Shown here in pieces: positions 17,370-27,293 of a stretch of DNA of 64,000 nt (positions within the stretch are counted from its first letter, which is position 1; every line of letters begins with the position of its first letter). Both the position numbers and the translations under genes were made by a program. The DNA is from Vreelandella titanicae BH1 (GTDB lineage Bacteria > Pseudomonadota > Gammaproteobacteria > Pseudomonadales > Halomonadaceae), in the NCBI RefSeq assembly GCF_000336575.1, contig NZ_AOPO01000003.1, positions 62,001 through 126,000 of the forward strand. Reading direction: 5' to 3'. The notes under the pieces are model-generated. The model made no database searches, was not told the origin of the DNA, and saw only the letters and a program-made list of their open reading frames with translations.

Positions 17370-18548
17370 TTAAAAGAACGACTGAATGCCTGTCTGGGCG
17401 CGACCCAGAATCAGAGCGTGTACATCGTGGGTGCCTTCGTAGGTGTTTACCGACTCCAGATTGACCATATGGCGAATAACACCGTATTCGTCGGAGACGC
17501 CGTTACCGCCGTGCATATCGCGAGACTGGCGGGCGATATCCAGCGCTTTGCCGCAGTTGTTGCGCTTGATCAGCGAGACCATTTCCGGTGCCCAGTTGCC
17601 GCTATCCATTAGCCGGCCCACCTGCAGGGCTGCCTGCAAGCCAAGGGTGATCTCGGTCTGCATATCGGCGAGCTTTTTCTGGATCAGTTGGTTGGCGGCC
17701 AGCGGGCGGCCAAACTGCTTGCGGTCGAGGGTGTATTGGCGCGCTGCGTGCCAGCAGAACTCGGCCGTGCCCATCACACCCCAGGCGATGCCGTAGCGGG
17801 CTTTGTTGAGGCAGCCGAAGGGGCCTTTCAGGCCACTGACGTTGGGCAGCAGGTTCTCTTCGGGAACAAAGGCGTTATCCAGCACGATCTCACCGGTAAT
17901 CGATGCGCGCAAAGAGACTTTGCCTTCGATTTTGGGCGTGGTGAAACCTTCGGTGCCGCGCTCGACAATAAAGCCTTTAATCTGATTGTCGTGAGCCGCT
18001 GATTTCGCCCATACCACCGCGATATCGGCAATTGGGCTATTGGTGATCCACATTTTTGCGCCAGTCAGGCGGTAGCCGCCGTCGACTTTTTCCGCGCGGG
18101 TAATCATGCCACCCGGATCAGAGCCGTGATCGGGTTCGGTCAAACCAAAACAGCCGACCATTTCGCCGCTGGCAAGCTTGGGCAGGAACTTCTGCTTCTG
18201 CTCTTCGGAGCCGTAGGTCTCGATGGGGTACATTACCAGCGAAGACTGCACACTCATGGCCGAACGGTAGCCGGAGTCTACGCGCTCTACTTCGCGGGCA
18301 ATCAAACCGTAGGCTACGTGGTTAACGCCTGCGCCGCCGTACTCGGGGGAAACGGTGGCGCCCAGCAGGCCAAGCTCACCCATTTCGGTCATGATCTCGC
18401 GGTCAAAGCGCTCTTCACGGAAGGCGGTTAGCACGCGGGGCTGAAGGTTTTCCTGGCAGTAGTCGTAGGCCGCATCGCGGATCTGGCGCTCTTCATCGGT
18501 GAGCTGTTGTTCCAGAAGTAGCGGGTCGTCCCAGTTGAAATGCGTCAT
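17370..18548 (-). CDS. gcdH: glutaryl-CoA dehydrogenase
   Basis: A 392-residue acyl-CoA dehydrogenase-fold flavoprotein that oxidises and decarboxylates glutaryl-CoA to crotonyl-CoA. Characteristic segments are [20 protein letters not shown] at the N terminus, [16 protein letters not shown], the FAD segment [16 protein letters not shown], and [20 protein letters not shown] with catalytic Glu near residue 371. The length and the YEGTHDVH ending are those of GcdH rather than short-chain ACADs. ATG 18548 follows GAGGA. It forms a probable operon with the CoA-transferase, under control of the GntR gene just upstream. Confidence 0.92.
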   Translation of the reverse strand: MTHFNWDDPLLLEQQLTDEERQIRDAAYDYCQENLQPRVLTAFREERFDREIMTEMGELGLLGATVSPEYGGAGVNHVAYGLIAREVERVDSGYRSAMSVQSSLVMYPIETYGSEEQKQKFLPKLASGEMVGCFGLTEPDHGSDPGGMITRAEKVDGGYRLTGAKMWITNSPIADIAVVWAKSAAHDNQIKGFIVERGTEGFTTPKIEGKVSLRASITGEIVLDNAFVPEENLLPNVSGLKGPFGCLNKARYGIAWGVMGTAEFCWHAARQYTLDRKQFGRPLAANQLIQKKLADMQTEITLGLQAALQVGRLMDSGNWAPEMVSLIKRNNCGKALDIARQSRDMHGGNGVSDEYGVIRHMVNLESVNTYEGTHDVHALILGRAQTGIQSFF

Positions 18549-18613
18549 GGCGTAGATTCCTCGGATAGTGGGAAGGAATAGATGCAAAATAGCTTGCAGC
18601 CAATGTATCGCCG

Positions 18614-18649
18614 TTTTTTTAAAATATCTACATTTTTTTAAAACGTAGA
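18614..18649. promoter_or_regulatory. AT-rich repeats before gcdH, possible operator
   Basis: The gap between gcdH and the GntR gene contains two copies of a TTTTTTAAAA block about 19 bp apart and an inverted TCTAC-N13-GTAGA (18627-18631 / 18645-18649). Position fits a promoter/operator for the gcdH operon, but the bases do not match a known FCD-type GntR site. Confidence 0.35.
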
Positions 18650-18684
18650 ACTTTGGTCTGGGACGAAGAGCCGAAACGAAAAGC

Positions 18685-19404
18685 TCAGCCGATGCCGCGC
18701 TCTTGAAGGACGCGGGTAATGATCGGTACGGGGGTCATCAGGTGATCGCGCATCAGGGTGTCGGCTTCGGCGGTATCGCGCGCCAGAATGACATCGACCA
18801 GCGCAGCGTGCTCCTGGCGCTTAAGCTCCAGCGCCTGGGACGACATCACGGTTTCCTGCAACCACAGGTGGCGGTAGCGCTCTACCTGGTCAAACAGGGT
18901 GTTGCGCATTTGCAGTAGGTGAGGGGAGTTGCAGCCGCTGGCAATGGCGGTATGGAAGGCTTTGTGGCGCTGATCCCAGATGTCGAGCAGGTCGTTGGGG
19001 GTGTTGATGTCGGTGACCTTGGCCAGCCGATGTGCGGTAGCCAGCACCGTGGCTTCCCAATCGTCGTCGCCGCGCTCTATAGCCAAGCGCAGGATCAGCC
19101 CTTCAAGCTGAGCCCGGGCGTCGTAAATATCGTTGAGTTCGGCCAGCGACATGGGTGCTACCCGGTAGCCGCGCTGGCTTATCGCGACCACAAGGCGGTC
19201 AGAGACTAACTGCGATAGCGCTTCCCGTAGCGGCCCGGTGCTGGCGCCGTACTGCTCTTTGAGCCTGCTCATCAGCAGCTTCTGCTCAGGCGCATAGCGG
19301 CCACGAATAATGTCGTGCTTGAGTTGGCGGTAAGCACTAATGGCGAGGTTCTGCCGCGGCGCGCCTTTATCCCGACTATTGTCCTCTTTAAAACCGGGCT
19401 CCAT
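18685..19404 (-). CDS. GntR-family transcriptional regulator, FCD (FadR-like) subfamily
   Basis: A 239-residue regulator. An N-terminal winged helix (about 28-95) contains [26 protein letters not shown] and [12 protein letters not shown]-terminal all-helical FCD ligand domain follows, with the metal-binding Asp/His pattern ([31 protein letters not shown]). The architecture is like E. coli CsiR/GlaR, a glutarate-responsive repressor. The ATG at 19404 is favoured by AGGAGCC upstream; a TTG nine codons earlier is possible. It sits between gcdH (same strand) and the divergent TAXI transporter, so it may control both. The ligand is inferred from neighbours only. Confidence 0.86.
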   Translation of the reverse strand: MEPGFKEDNSRDKGAPRQNLAISAYRQLKHDIIRGRYAPEQKLLMSRLKEQYGASTGPLREALSQLVSDRLVVAISQRGYRVAPMSLAELNDIYDARAQLEGLILRLAIERGDDDWEATVLATAHRLAKVTDINTPNDLLDIWDQRHKAFHTAIASGCNSPHLLQMRNTLFDQVERYRHLWLQETVMSSQALELKRQEHAALVDVILARDTAEADTLMRDHLMTPVPIITRVLQERGIG

Positions 19405-19765
19405 AGCAGTGTGGCTCCTATCCTGAATCAATAATAACGGTGGGGTGGGCGAAATTGACGGCCATTAACAATAAATAATAACAATTCGGCATAAAATAAG
19501 ACATTTATGCGGGATTTCAGGATTTTAATAGCTGGCTATTCGATCCAGCTGCTGGGCGGTTACACCTTCTGAGGCACTCATGGCTGTATGAGGTAAAGGC
19601 ACTGCTGCGCTGATAACGCCCTATTAGCATCCAACGCATAAGCCGTGCTAACTTCACCTCCACCGCTTCCGGTTCGTCGTGACGGCAGCCAGAAGCTGGG
19701 GCTTCAACACCTCCTTTTTATCGTCAACCATACCTATAAGTCCAAGCAGGACGGAGGAAATGCTC
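19405..19765. promoter_or_regulatory. divergent promoter region, GntR gene / TAXI transporter
   Basis: A 361-bp gap without a credible gene. It is AT-rich in its left half (19430-19530), with repeated AATAATAAC stretches, and likely carries the promoters of both divergent units. I could not identify a clear -35/-10 pair, sigma-54 site or palindrome. A short open frame over 19645-19950 is only a shadow of the receptor gene. Confidence 0.4.
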
Positions 19766-20737
19766 ATGAAAACTCTACGCTCTCTATACGCCACAGCCGC
19801 TGCCGCTTCTATGCTCGCGGTTGCACTTCCAGCAAGCGCTCAACAACTCTCAATCGCGACTGGCGGTACCGGTGGCGTTTACTACCCTATCGGCGGTGGT
19901 TTTGCCGAAATGATCAACAACCATATCGAAGGCGCTCAGGCGACTGCTGAAGTGACCGGTGCCTCGGTTGAAAATATGGGCCTGATCATGCGCGGTGACG
20001 CGGATCTCGCCCTGGCTCTGGCCGATACGGTCTATCAAGCCTATACCGGCACGGATGATTTTGAAGGCCGCCAGATTGAAAATACTCGCGCACTGGCGTC
20101 GGTTTATCCCAACGCGGTACAGCTGGTGACCCTGGCCGAGTCGGATATCGAATCGATTGCTGATCTAGCGGGTAAGCGCGTTTCCGTCGGTGCACCGGGT
20201 AGCGGCACCGAGCTGAACGCCCGTGCATTGCTTGAAGCCAATGGCATTAGCTATGAAGACTTCACTCCCCAGCGCCTTAACTTCAACGAAACCGCTGATG
20301 CCATTCGCGACGGTGATATCGACGCCGGCTTCTGGAGCGTTGGGCCACCCACCAGCTCGATTCTCAACCTGGCAGCCACCCGCGATATTCGCCTGATTGG
20401 CTTGTCTGATGAAGAGGTAGCCAATGCCCAGGAAGAAGAAGCGGTATTTGCTCCCTACCAGCTTGCTGCGGGTATGTACGACGGTATGGACGAAGCCGTT
20501 CAGACCATCGGTATCCCCAACGTGCTGGTCGTTAATGCCGATATGGACGAAGAGCTGGCTTATCAACTCACCCAACTGCTGTTTGAAAACACCGATGAGC
20601 TGATTGCGGTTCACCCGGCGGCTAACGACACCACCGTTGAGTTCACTATGGAGTCGACCCCCGTGCCGCTGCACCCGGGCGCACTGCGCTATTTCGAAGA
20701 AGTCGGTGCTGAAATCCCGGATCGTCTGCGTCCTTAA
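19766..20737 (+). CDS. TAXI-family TRAP transporter solute-binding protein
   Basis: A 323-residue periplasmic receptor of the TAXI class. A signal peptide ends near residue 26 (VALPASAQQ). The mature protein starts LSIATGGTGGVYYPIGGGFAEMIN, the defining motif of the family. Later motifs are LAGKRVSVGAPGSGTELNAR and DAGFWSVGPPTSSI. The ATG at 19766 has GGAGGA upstream; the frame is open 29 codons earlier without coding character. Characterised TAXI receptors bind glutamate or 2-oxoglutarate-like acids. Beside gcdH, a C5 dicarboxylate such as glutarate is a reasonable guess. Confidence 0.92.
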   Translation: MKTLRSLYATAAAASMLAVALPASAQQLSIATGGTGGVYYPIGGGFAEMINNHIEGAQATAEVTGASVENMGLIMRGDADLALALADTVYQAYTGTDDFEGRQIENTRALASVYPNAVQLVTLAESDIESIADLAGKRVSVGAPGSGTELNARALLEANGISYEDFTPQRLNFNETADAIRDGDIDAGFWSVGPPTSSILNLAATRDIRLIGLSDEEVANAQEEEAVFAPYQLAAGMYDGMDEAVQTIGIPNVLVVNADMDEELAYQLTQLLFENTDELIAVHPAANDTTVEFTMESTPVPLHPGALRYFEEVGAEIPDRLRP

Positions 20738-20783
20738 TCGTGTAATGATATTTTCATAATCAGATTGCCATAAGGACATTGCC

Positions 20784-21296
20784 ATGCAGTGGCAGCGACG
20801 ACTGATGGCGCTACTGATTGCATGTTGTCCGTTCGCCGAAGTGGGGGCTTCCCCCGCTTCGGCGTCGGCGTTTATGCGCCTAGCCGTGGTGACCGAACAA
20901 GGCGACACGCTAGTGGATGAAGCGGTGCCGGCTGACGGTCGCTGGTGTATTAAGTGGCAGCACTCCGTTGAACATTTCACGGTGCTGGACTGCTATCGTA
21001 ATGTAGCGGGCGTCATGCAATTAGAGCGTAGCCATCAACCCGATTTCGCCGCAGGGCTTGGGCATATTTTTGGCCGCGGCGAGCAGGTATCAGACGGTGA
21101 GGGCGGTTACTGGATTAATGCCATTAACGAGCCTGTAGCCAATAACCGTTATGTGTTGAGGGTAGGTTCACCGGCTGTTAATCATCGTGTGGTGTGGCCT
21201 GGCGGTGAGCATGCGCCAGTGAGCCTCAGTGAGCACGCCGCTGGACAACGCGTGACCATTCAGTTGATAGACCCTCACGCATCCCCGCGTGAATAA
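20784..21296 (+). CDS. DUF1850 domain protein of the TAXI operon
   Basis: A 170-residue protein with an N-terminal signal sequence (about 1-28, ASPASA) and the DUF1850 core WCIKWQHSVEHFTVLDCY. Members of this family are almost always encoded between a TAXI receptor and a fused TRAP permease, exactly as here. Its role is not established; an accessory part of the transporter in the periplasm is inferred. AAGGAC precedes the ATG. Confidence 0.85.
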   Translation: MQWQRRLMALLIACCPFAEVGASPASASAFMRLAVVTEQGDTLVDEAVPADGRWCIKWQHSVEHFTVLDCYRNVAGVMQLERSHQPDFAAGLGHIFGRGEQVSDGEGGYWINAINEPVANNRYVLRVGSPAVNHRVVWPGGEHAPVSLSEHAAGQRVTIQLIDPHASPRE

Positions 21297-21328
21297 AAAC
21301 GACATTAGTTAACGCTTCCGAGGACTTC

Positions 21329-23347
21329 ATGAGCGAATCCAATCAGCCGTCGAGCGTGGTGCCTGGCGGTAATGTGATTCAACCCCGCATGGTGCTGTGG
21401 TCGATCACCATTGTGGCGGTGGGTCTTTCCCTGTTTCAGCTCTACTCTGCCGGTATTCAGCCCTTAGGGCTTTTTTATCAGCGCAGTATTCACCTGGCAC
21501 TGATTATGGTGCTGGCATTTTTAATGTTTCCAGCCTTTGGGCCCACTCGCAAACGTGGTGTATTGGGCTGGGGGCTTGATCTAGTGTTTTTTGCCGGGGC
21601 GATTCTCACCGGTGGTTACTTGGTACTCAACCTGGATGAGATTTTTAGCCGTGCGGGTTTTTGGAACAGTACCGATATTCTGGTTGCCTGTATTGCTACG
21701 GTGACGGTACTGGAAGCCAGCCGTCGCGCGGTAGGTTTTGGTATGACCGTGATTGGCCTCTTGGCGATTGTGTATGCCTTTGCGGGGCCGCGGGGCGAGC
21801 TGCCGTGGCTTGGCGAGTGGATGCCGGGCATTCTTGAGCACCGCGGATACACCATTGATCGAGTTGCCGGTCAACTCTACTTGGGGCAAGAGGGTATTTT
21901 CGGCCTGCCGCTAGGCGTTGCGGCGACCTATATCTTTATTTTTGTCCTCTTTGGTGCTTTTTTGGAGTGCACCGGGGCGGGTAAATTCTTTATCGATATG
22001 GCCTATGCGGCGACCGGCCGCCAGCGTGGCGGGCCAGCCAAGGCGGCGGTATTGGCGTCGGCGGGCATGGGCTCGATTTCTGGCAGCGCGATTGCCAACG
22101 TGGTCACCACCGGTGCTTTTACCATTCCATTGATGAAGCGGCTGGGCTACAAAGCCAAGCAGGCAGGTGGTATCGAAGCGGCAGCCTCGACCGGCGGGCA
22201 AATCATGCCGCCGTTAATGGGGGCCGGGGCGTTCCTGATTGCTGAGTACACCAATACGCCGTACCTGGACATCGTCAAGGTCAGTATTCTGCCAGCGATC
22301 ATGTATTTCGCGACGGTGTACCTGTTTGTGCATATCATCGCTCTCAAGCAGGGCATGCAGGGGCTACCCAAGGATGAACTGCCGCAGATGCGCCAGGTCA
22401 TGAAGGATGGCTGGCACTTCCTGCTGCCGTTGGCGGTGCTGGTCTGGCTGCTGGCGATGAGTATGTCGCCCATGCGGGTAGGCTACTACGCAGTGATCAC
22501 CATTTTGGCGGTAGCGGTATTGCGCTATGTGCTGTGGTTCTTCTTTGTGGCGCCCAGGCAGGGCCAGCCAGTGACCGCAACGGCCGTTAAAGACGTGGTA
22601 CGTACAGGCTTTGCCAAGCTGATCGAGGGCTTGGAACTAGGTGCTCGCAATGCGGTAGCGGTTTCCATGGCCTGTGCAGTCGCCGGGATTATCGTTGGGG
22701 TAGTGGGTTTAACCGGCTTGGGACTGAAATTCTCCTCCATGATGCTGGCTTTCTCCGGCGGCAACCTGGTATTGGCGCTGGTGATGGTACTGTTGGCAAG
22801 CTTAGTACTGGGGATGGGGCTGCCCGTTACCGCCAGCTATATCGTGCTCATCGTCCTCGTCGGCCCTGCACTGACAGCCGAGTTTGGTGTGCCGCTGCTG
22901 GTCGCCCACCTGGTCGTGTTCTGGTACTCCCAGGATTCCAACGTGACGCCTCCCATCGCCTTGGCAGGCTTTGCCGGGGCGGCGATTGCGGGCAGTAAGC
23001 CGATGGAAACCAGCTTCCAGGCGTGGAAGTTTGCCAAAGGGCTCTACCTGATCCCACTGTTTATGGTCTTCAACCCTGAGATTATCATTGGTGGCCCGGT
23101 GCCGGTGGTCATCTGGAACGGGGTGATTGCCATTCTGGCATTAGGTGCATTTGCCGCGGCGCTAGAAGGCTATCTGTTTACCAAAATGTCGTGGCTACCG
23201 CGCATCGCGATTACCGCCGCGATCTTTGGGGTGTTCTATCCCAATCTGATGACCGAAATTGCTGGTGTCGCGGTCATGATCGTCGCCATAGGCGCTAACT
23301 GGTTGGCCAGTAAGCGCGAAGCGCCTGCGACACCCGTTAGTGGTTAA
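21329..23347 (+). CDS. fused TRAP transporter permease (4TM + 12TM)
   Basis: A 672-residue multi-spanning membrane protein combining the small and large permease parts, as is usual for TAXI systems. The first about 170 residues give four hydrophobic helices. The large part shows SAGMGSISGSAIANVVTTGAFTIPLMKR, AASTGGQIMPPLMGAGAFLIAEY, LGMGLPVTASYIVL and DSNVTPPIALAGFAGAAIAG. GAGGA precedes the ATG. It completes a receptor-DUF1850-permease operon and ends at a strong bidirectional terminator. Confidence 0.94.
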   Translation: MSESNQPSSVVPGGNVIQPRMVLWSITIVAVGLSLFQLYSAGIQPLGLFYQRSIHLALIMVLAFLMFPAFGPTRKRGVLGWGLDLVFFAGAILTGGYLVLNLDEIFSRAGFWNSTDILVACIATVTVLEASRRAVGFGMTVIGLLAIVYAFAGPRGELPWLGEWMPGILEHRGYTIDRVAGQLYLGQEGIFGLPLGVAATYIFIFVLFGAFLECTGAGKFFIDMAYAATGRQRGGPAKAAVLASAGMGSISGSAIANVVTTGAFTIPLMKRLGYKAKQAGGIEAAASTGGQIMPPLMGAGAFLIAEYTNTPYLDIVKVSILPAIMYFATVYLFVHIIALKQGMQGLPKDELPQMRQVMKDGWHFLLPLAVLVWLLAMSMSPMRVGYYAVITILAVAVLRYVLWFFFVAPRQGQPVTATAVKDVVRTGFAKLIEGLELGARNAVAVSMACAVAGIIVGVVGLTGLGLKFSSMMLAFSGGNLVLALVMVLLASLVLGMGLPVTASYIVLIVLVGPALTAEFGVPLLVAHLVVFWYSQDSNVTPPIALAGFAGAAIAGSKPMETSFQAWKFAKGLYLIPLFMVFNPEIIIGGPVPVVIWNGVIAILALGAFAAALEGYLFTKMSWLPRIAITAAIFGVFYPNLMTEIAGVAVMIVAIGANWLASKREAPATPVSG

Positions 23348-23392
23348 ACGTTAGGCGACCCTACATACAGACCCAAAGGTAGCCAGTAACAG

Positions 23393-23425
23393 AAAAGGCC
23401 CGGAGAGATAATCTCCGGGCCTTTT
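23393..23425. terminator. bidirectional intrinsic terminator
   Basis: AAAAGGCCCGGAGA and TCTCCGGGCCTTTT are perfect 14-bp arms around a GATAA loop, placed between the convergent TAXI permease gene and the PBP1A gene. Confidence 0.9.
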
Positions 23426-23465
23426 GCTTGGTGTGCTACAGGATTGACTGGTTTAGAAGATCGAG

Positions 23466-25991
23466 TTAGAAGATCGACTCAGCGGTGCCTGAACCCTCAG
23501 AACCACTGGCTTCTTCCAGCTCGCGGCTAATGCGGCGCTGCTGGTAATCCGGCAAGTGATCCTGGTGGAACAGCTCGGTAATCCCGCCAGACTGGCCATC
23601 TGCTAAGCGTTGGCCGGAGTCAGGGTCAACGCGAGCGGTGACCACCGTTGCTGGACGTTCAGGCACGGCGTTCGGCGTACCTTCCAGGGCATCCCCCATA
23701 AATTCTACCCAGATAGGAAGCGCGGCCTGAGCCCCATATTCAGAAATGGTCTCGTTGCTGTCCTTACCGACCCAAACCGTAGTCACCAAGTTGCTGTTGA
23801 AGCCCGCAAACCAGGCGTCACGCTGGCTGTTGGTGGTACCAGTTTTACCGACGATATCCTCACGGTTAAGGCTCAGTGCGCCGCGGCCAGTGCCCGAGGT
23901 GATAACGTCACGTAGCATATCGCGTAGAATGTAGACAGCGGCTGGGTCGGCTACCCGTTTGGCGATCGGGTATTCGCGGCCATCAATTTCCACCGTCTCC
24001 TGGTCTTCGGCACAGCTGGGGCAGGCAACCTGCGGCGTGGCTTCATCAATCAGCTCATTGTCGTCGTCACGGGTAACCCGCTCAATAAACCAGGGCGACA
24101 CCTGGAAACCACCGTTGGCGAGCACCGCGTAAGCGTTGGTCATTTCCATCGGCGTTAAGCTCGCGCTGCCTAGCGCTAATGATAAGCCACGAGGGAGCTG
24201 GGCGGGAGAGAAGCCGAAGCCCTCCAAAAAGTTAATCGTGTAATCCAGCCCCATGGTTTGTAGAACGCGAATAGTGACCAGGTTGCGCGAACGGGCAAGG
24301 GCTGGACGTAAGCGCATAGGGCCTTGGAAGTCACGGCTGGAGTTGACCGGCCGCCACAATGAGTTACTGCCATCGTCGAGCACCACGGGCGAATCATTAA
24401 CGACGCTGGCGGCGTTCATCTCTCCATCCTCAAGGGCCGCTAAGTAAATAAACGGCTTGAAGATAGAGCCTGATTGGCGTCGTGCCTGTACAGCACGATT
24501 GAACTTGCTGGCGTTAAAGTCGAAACCGCCCTGGAGTGCCAGGATAGCACCCGTTTGAGGGTCTTGAGCGACCAGCGAGCCTTCGGTATCCGGCTGTTGA
24601 GAGAGGCGTAGCGAACCGTCTTCATTCTCAATGACGCGCACCATATCACCCCGTACGGCAATCTCCTCAGCCGAGCTGGGTGCAGCTCCGCGGCTCCGCG
24701 GGCTCAGGTAAGGGCGTGCCCAGTTCAAACCTTCCCAGCCGATCGTCTGTAGACCATCGTTGCGAGTTAGCACCTGCATTTCGCGGCCGCTACTTTCTAC
24801 CACGATGGCGGGCTGAAGCAGGCCATAATTGGGCGTGCGCTCAAGTACCTGAACCCAGTTGCTGACGTCGCCCTCGATCCCTTCGACTTCCGTTTGGCTG
24901 CGCTGGGCGGCTTGGCGTGCGGTTTGGCGAATTTCGGGAGACTCAGAAAGCTCCTCCTCCAGGCCTTGGGTCGCGGTTTGCTCCTGGGCCTCGACAAGGC
25001 TTGCCGCGATCTCACGCTGCTCCGGCCCGCGCCAGCCATGGCGAAGGTCATAGGCCGTCAGGCCGTTGGCCAGCGCTTGGCGGGCAAAGGGCTGCAGCTC
25101 GCTATCAATCGTAGTGTAAATACGATAGCCACCGGTGTAAGCGTCATCGCCAAAGCGTTCCACGGCATACTGACGTGCCATTTCGGAGACATAGGCGGCA
25201 TCGACTTCAGCTTGGGTATAGTGGCGGCGGGCCGTTACAGGATCCTGAACCGCTGTCTGATAGGTGGCATCATCGATGTAGCCGAGTTCGCGCATACGGA
25301 ACAGAATCCAGTTGCGACGAATCAGCGAACGCTCGGAGTTAGCCAGCGGGTTAAAGGCAGAAGGTGCCTTGGGCAACCCCGCAATCATGGCCGTTTGCGC
25401 TAGGCTAAGCTCGGCGAGGGGCTTGTCGTAATAGGTTTCGGCGGCGGCAGCGATACCGTAGGCGCGATTGCCCAGGAAAATCTTGTTCACGTAAAGTTCG
25501 AAGATTTCCTCTTTATCGAGTATCTGCTCCATTTGTAGTGCCAGCAGGATTTCACGAATTTTACGCGTAAACGTCTGATCGAGTGTCAGCATATAGTTAC
25601 GCGCGACCTGCATGGTGATCGTCGAGCCGCCCGATTGGATATCGCCACTCATCGCAAGTTGAACCACCGCCCGCGCCAGGCCCCGCGGGTCGACACCGGC
25701 GTGGTCAAAATAGCTGGCATCTTCGGCGGCGATCAAGGCATTGATCATATCCTGCGGAATTTCATCAAAATTGATCGCCATGCGGCGCTCTTCGCCGAAC
25801 TCGCCAATCAATTTACCGTCTTGGGTGAAAATACGTAGCGGTGTGTGCAGTTCGAAGTCCTGCAGTTGGCGGACGTCGGGCAGCCCTGGGGCAAAGTAAA
25901 TGGCGGCCCCCACCACGGCTAAGGCGGTGGCGCCCACCAACGAGACAATGAGAAAAAACAGCGACACAATAAGGGTTCGAAGAAACGTCAT
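23466..25991 (-). CDS. mrcA: penicillin-binding protein 1A, bifunctional murein synthase
   Basis: An 841-residue inner-membrane class A PBP that polymerises and cross-links peptidoglycan. A single TM anchor lies at about 8-33. The GT51 glycosyltransferase contains catalytic AAEDASYFDHAG (Glu 90) and GGSTITMQVARN. An OB-like insert follows, then the transpeptidase with SGSIFKPF (nucleophile Ser near 509), SRN, and KTGTT. The ATG at 25991 is preferred because the membrane anchor begins there; an ATG 13 codons earlier is possible. The gene is divergent from pilM, the arrangement common in gammaproteobacteria. Confidence 0.95.
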   Translation of the reverse strand: MTFLRTLIVSLFFLIVSLVGATALAVVGAAIYFAPGLPDVRQLQDFELHTPLRIFTQDGKLIGEFGEERRMAINFDEIPQDMINALIAAEDASYFDHAGVDPRGLARAVVQLAMSGDIQSGGSTITMQVARNYMLTLDQTFTRKIREILLALQMEQILDKEEIFELYVNKIFLGNRAYGIAAAAETYYDKPLAELSLAQTAMIAGLPKAPSAFNPLANSERSLIRRNWILFRMRELGYIDDATYQTAVQDPVTARRHYTQAEVDAAYVSEMARQYAVERFGDDAYTGGYRIYTTIDSELQPFARQALANGLTAYDLRHGWRGPEQREIAASLVEAQEQTATQGLEEELSESPEIRQTARQAAQRSQTEVEGIEGDVSNWVQVLERTPNYGLLQPAIVVESSGREMQVLTRNDGLQTIGWEGLNWARPYLSPRSRGAAPSSAEEIAVRGDMVRVIENEDGSLRLSQQPDTEGSLVAQDPQTGAILALQGGFDFNASKFNRAVQARRQSGSIFKPFIYLAALEDGEMNAASVVNDSPVVLDDGSNSLWRPVNSSRDFQGPMRLRPALARSRNLVTIRVLQTMGLDYTINFLEGFGFSPAQLPRGLSLALGSASLTPMEMTNAYAVLANGGFQVSPWFIERVTRDDDNELIDEATPQVACPSCAEDQETVEIDGREYPIAKRVADPAAVYILRDMLRDVITSGTGRGALSLNREDIVGKTGTTNSQRDAWFAGFNSNLVTTVWVGKDSNETISEYGAQAALPIWVEFMGDALEGTPNAVPERPATVVTARVDPDSGQRLADGQSGGITELFHQDHLPDYQQRRISRELEEASGSEGSGTAESIF

Positions 25992-26193
25992 GTACGAAGA
26001 GCACCCTGGGAAGAATGAAAAGATCGGCATCTAAACGGCCGTATCATGCAATTGGCAGCCATTATAGGAACCTGAAGCGGCGGCCACCAGTGTTGATATG
26101 CGCTAAGTGGGTTCGCGTGTGACGGAACTAAAAATCATGTAACCTCAAATCACATGTGAAAACGGGCGACAAGCAGGTGGAGCCAGACCCAAT

Positions 26194-27255
26194 ATGCGCT
26201 TTCTAAAACCTGGTAAAGGGTTGATTGGCGTCGATATTACCTCGGCGACCGTCAAACTGCTTGAGCTAAAACAATGCCATGATAATTACCAGGTAGAAAG
26301 CTATGCCGTGCGGCCACTTCGCGAAGGGGCGGTTGTGGAGCGTCGAATTCGCGATATCGATGGCGTTGCCAGTGTGCTTAGTCGTGCAGTGGAACACGCT
26401 AAACCCTCTACCCGTAAAGCTGCAGTGGCTGTTCCCGCTAGCGCCGCGATTACCAAAACGCTGAGCTTCCCTATCGGGCTAAGCGATGAGGAGATCGAAG
26501 AGCGCATCGTGGCCGAATCCGACCGCCATATTCCATTTCCGTTCAATGAAGTGGCATTTGATTTTGAGTGCCTTGGCCCTGCGCCCTTTGACGATGAGCA
26601 CCAGCAGGTAGTGTTGGTCGCCTGTCGGCAGCAGGATGTGACGCAGCTCACCGACACGCTAGAACAGGCAGGTTTAGAGCCCGCGGCAGTGGACGTGGAA
26701 ACCTTCGCCATGGAGCGTTCACTTGCCGAGCTGCGGCGCCAGCTTAAGGTGGAGAATGACCCTACCGCCTGCGTTGGTCTGGTGGACATTGGTGCCAATA
26801 TGAATGCTTTCCACGTCGTCCGCGGCGGGCATATCGTTTATACCCGCGATACGCTGTTTGGCGGCCGTCAGCTCACCGATGCGATTCGCGACCGCTACGA
26901 TTTAAGCATGGAGGAAGCGGGTTTCGCCAAAGAGCGCGGCGGGCTACCCGATGATTACCATGAGCGTGTTCTCAACCCCTTTTTGGAAACCGTGGTGCAG
27001 CAGGTGGGGCGTTCCCTGCAGCTCTATTACACCGCCGGGCGTCAGCAAGAAGTGCAACACATCGTATTAGCGGGCGGTTCGAGTGTGATTCCAGGGCTTG
27101 CCGAGCGCATTGCTGAAGATAGCGGTATGTCGGTGACCATTGCCAACCCCTTCCAGAGCATGCGGATGAACAAGCGCTTGAACCTTCAGGCGTTGACTAG
27201 CGATGCCCCAGCGATGCTTACCGCGGGTGGCTTGGCCATGAGGGTAAGTCAATGA
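26194..27255 (+). CDS. pilM: type IV pilus inner-membrane platform protein PilM
   Basis: A 353-residue cytoplasmic actin-like ATP-binding protein that forms the inner ring of the type IV pilus alignment complex and binds the N terminus of PilN. It begins LIGVDITSATVKLLEL (phosphate-1 loop) and includes VDIGANMNAFHVVRGG and VLAGGSSVIPGL of the ASKHA fold. AGGTGGAG precedes the ATG. It is the first gene of pilMNOPQ. Its stop codon lies inside a 14-bp tandem repeat that runs into the gap before pilN. Confidence 0.95.
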   Translation: MRFLKPGKGLIGVDITSATVKLLELKQCHDNYQVESYAVRPLREGAVVERRIRDIDGVASVLSRAVEHAKPSTRKAAVAVPASAAITKTLSFPIGLSDEEIEERIVAESDRHIPFPFNEVAFDFECLGPAPFDDEHQQVVLVACRQQDVTQLTDTLEQAGLEPAAVDVETFAMERSLAELRRQLKVENDPTACVGLVDIGANMNAFHVVRGGHIVYTRDTLFGGRQLTDAIRDRYDLSMEEAGFAKERGGLPDDYHERVLNPFLETVVQQVGRSLQLYYTAGRQQEVQHIVLAGGSSVIPGLAERIAEDSGMSVTIANPFQSMRMNKRLNLQALTSDAPAMLTAGGLAMRVSQ

Positions 27256-27283
27256 GACATGGTCAATGAGACATGGTCAATAA
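27248..27283. repeat. 14-bp tandem repeat across the pilM stop codon
   Basis: GTCAATGAGACATG occurs twice in tandem (27248-27261 and 27262-27275) with a third partial copy GTCAATAA. The pilM TGA is within the first unit. The copies are identical, so the duplication is probably recent. Confidence 0.85.
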
Positions 27284-27293
27284 GAGTTAACCA

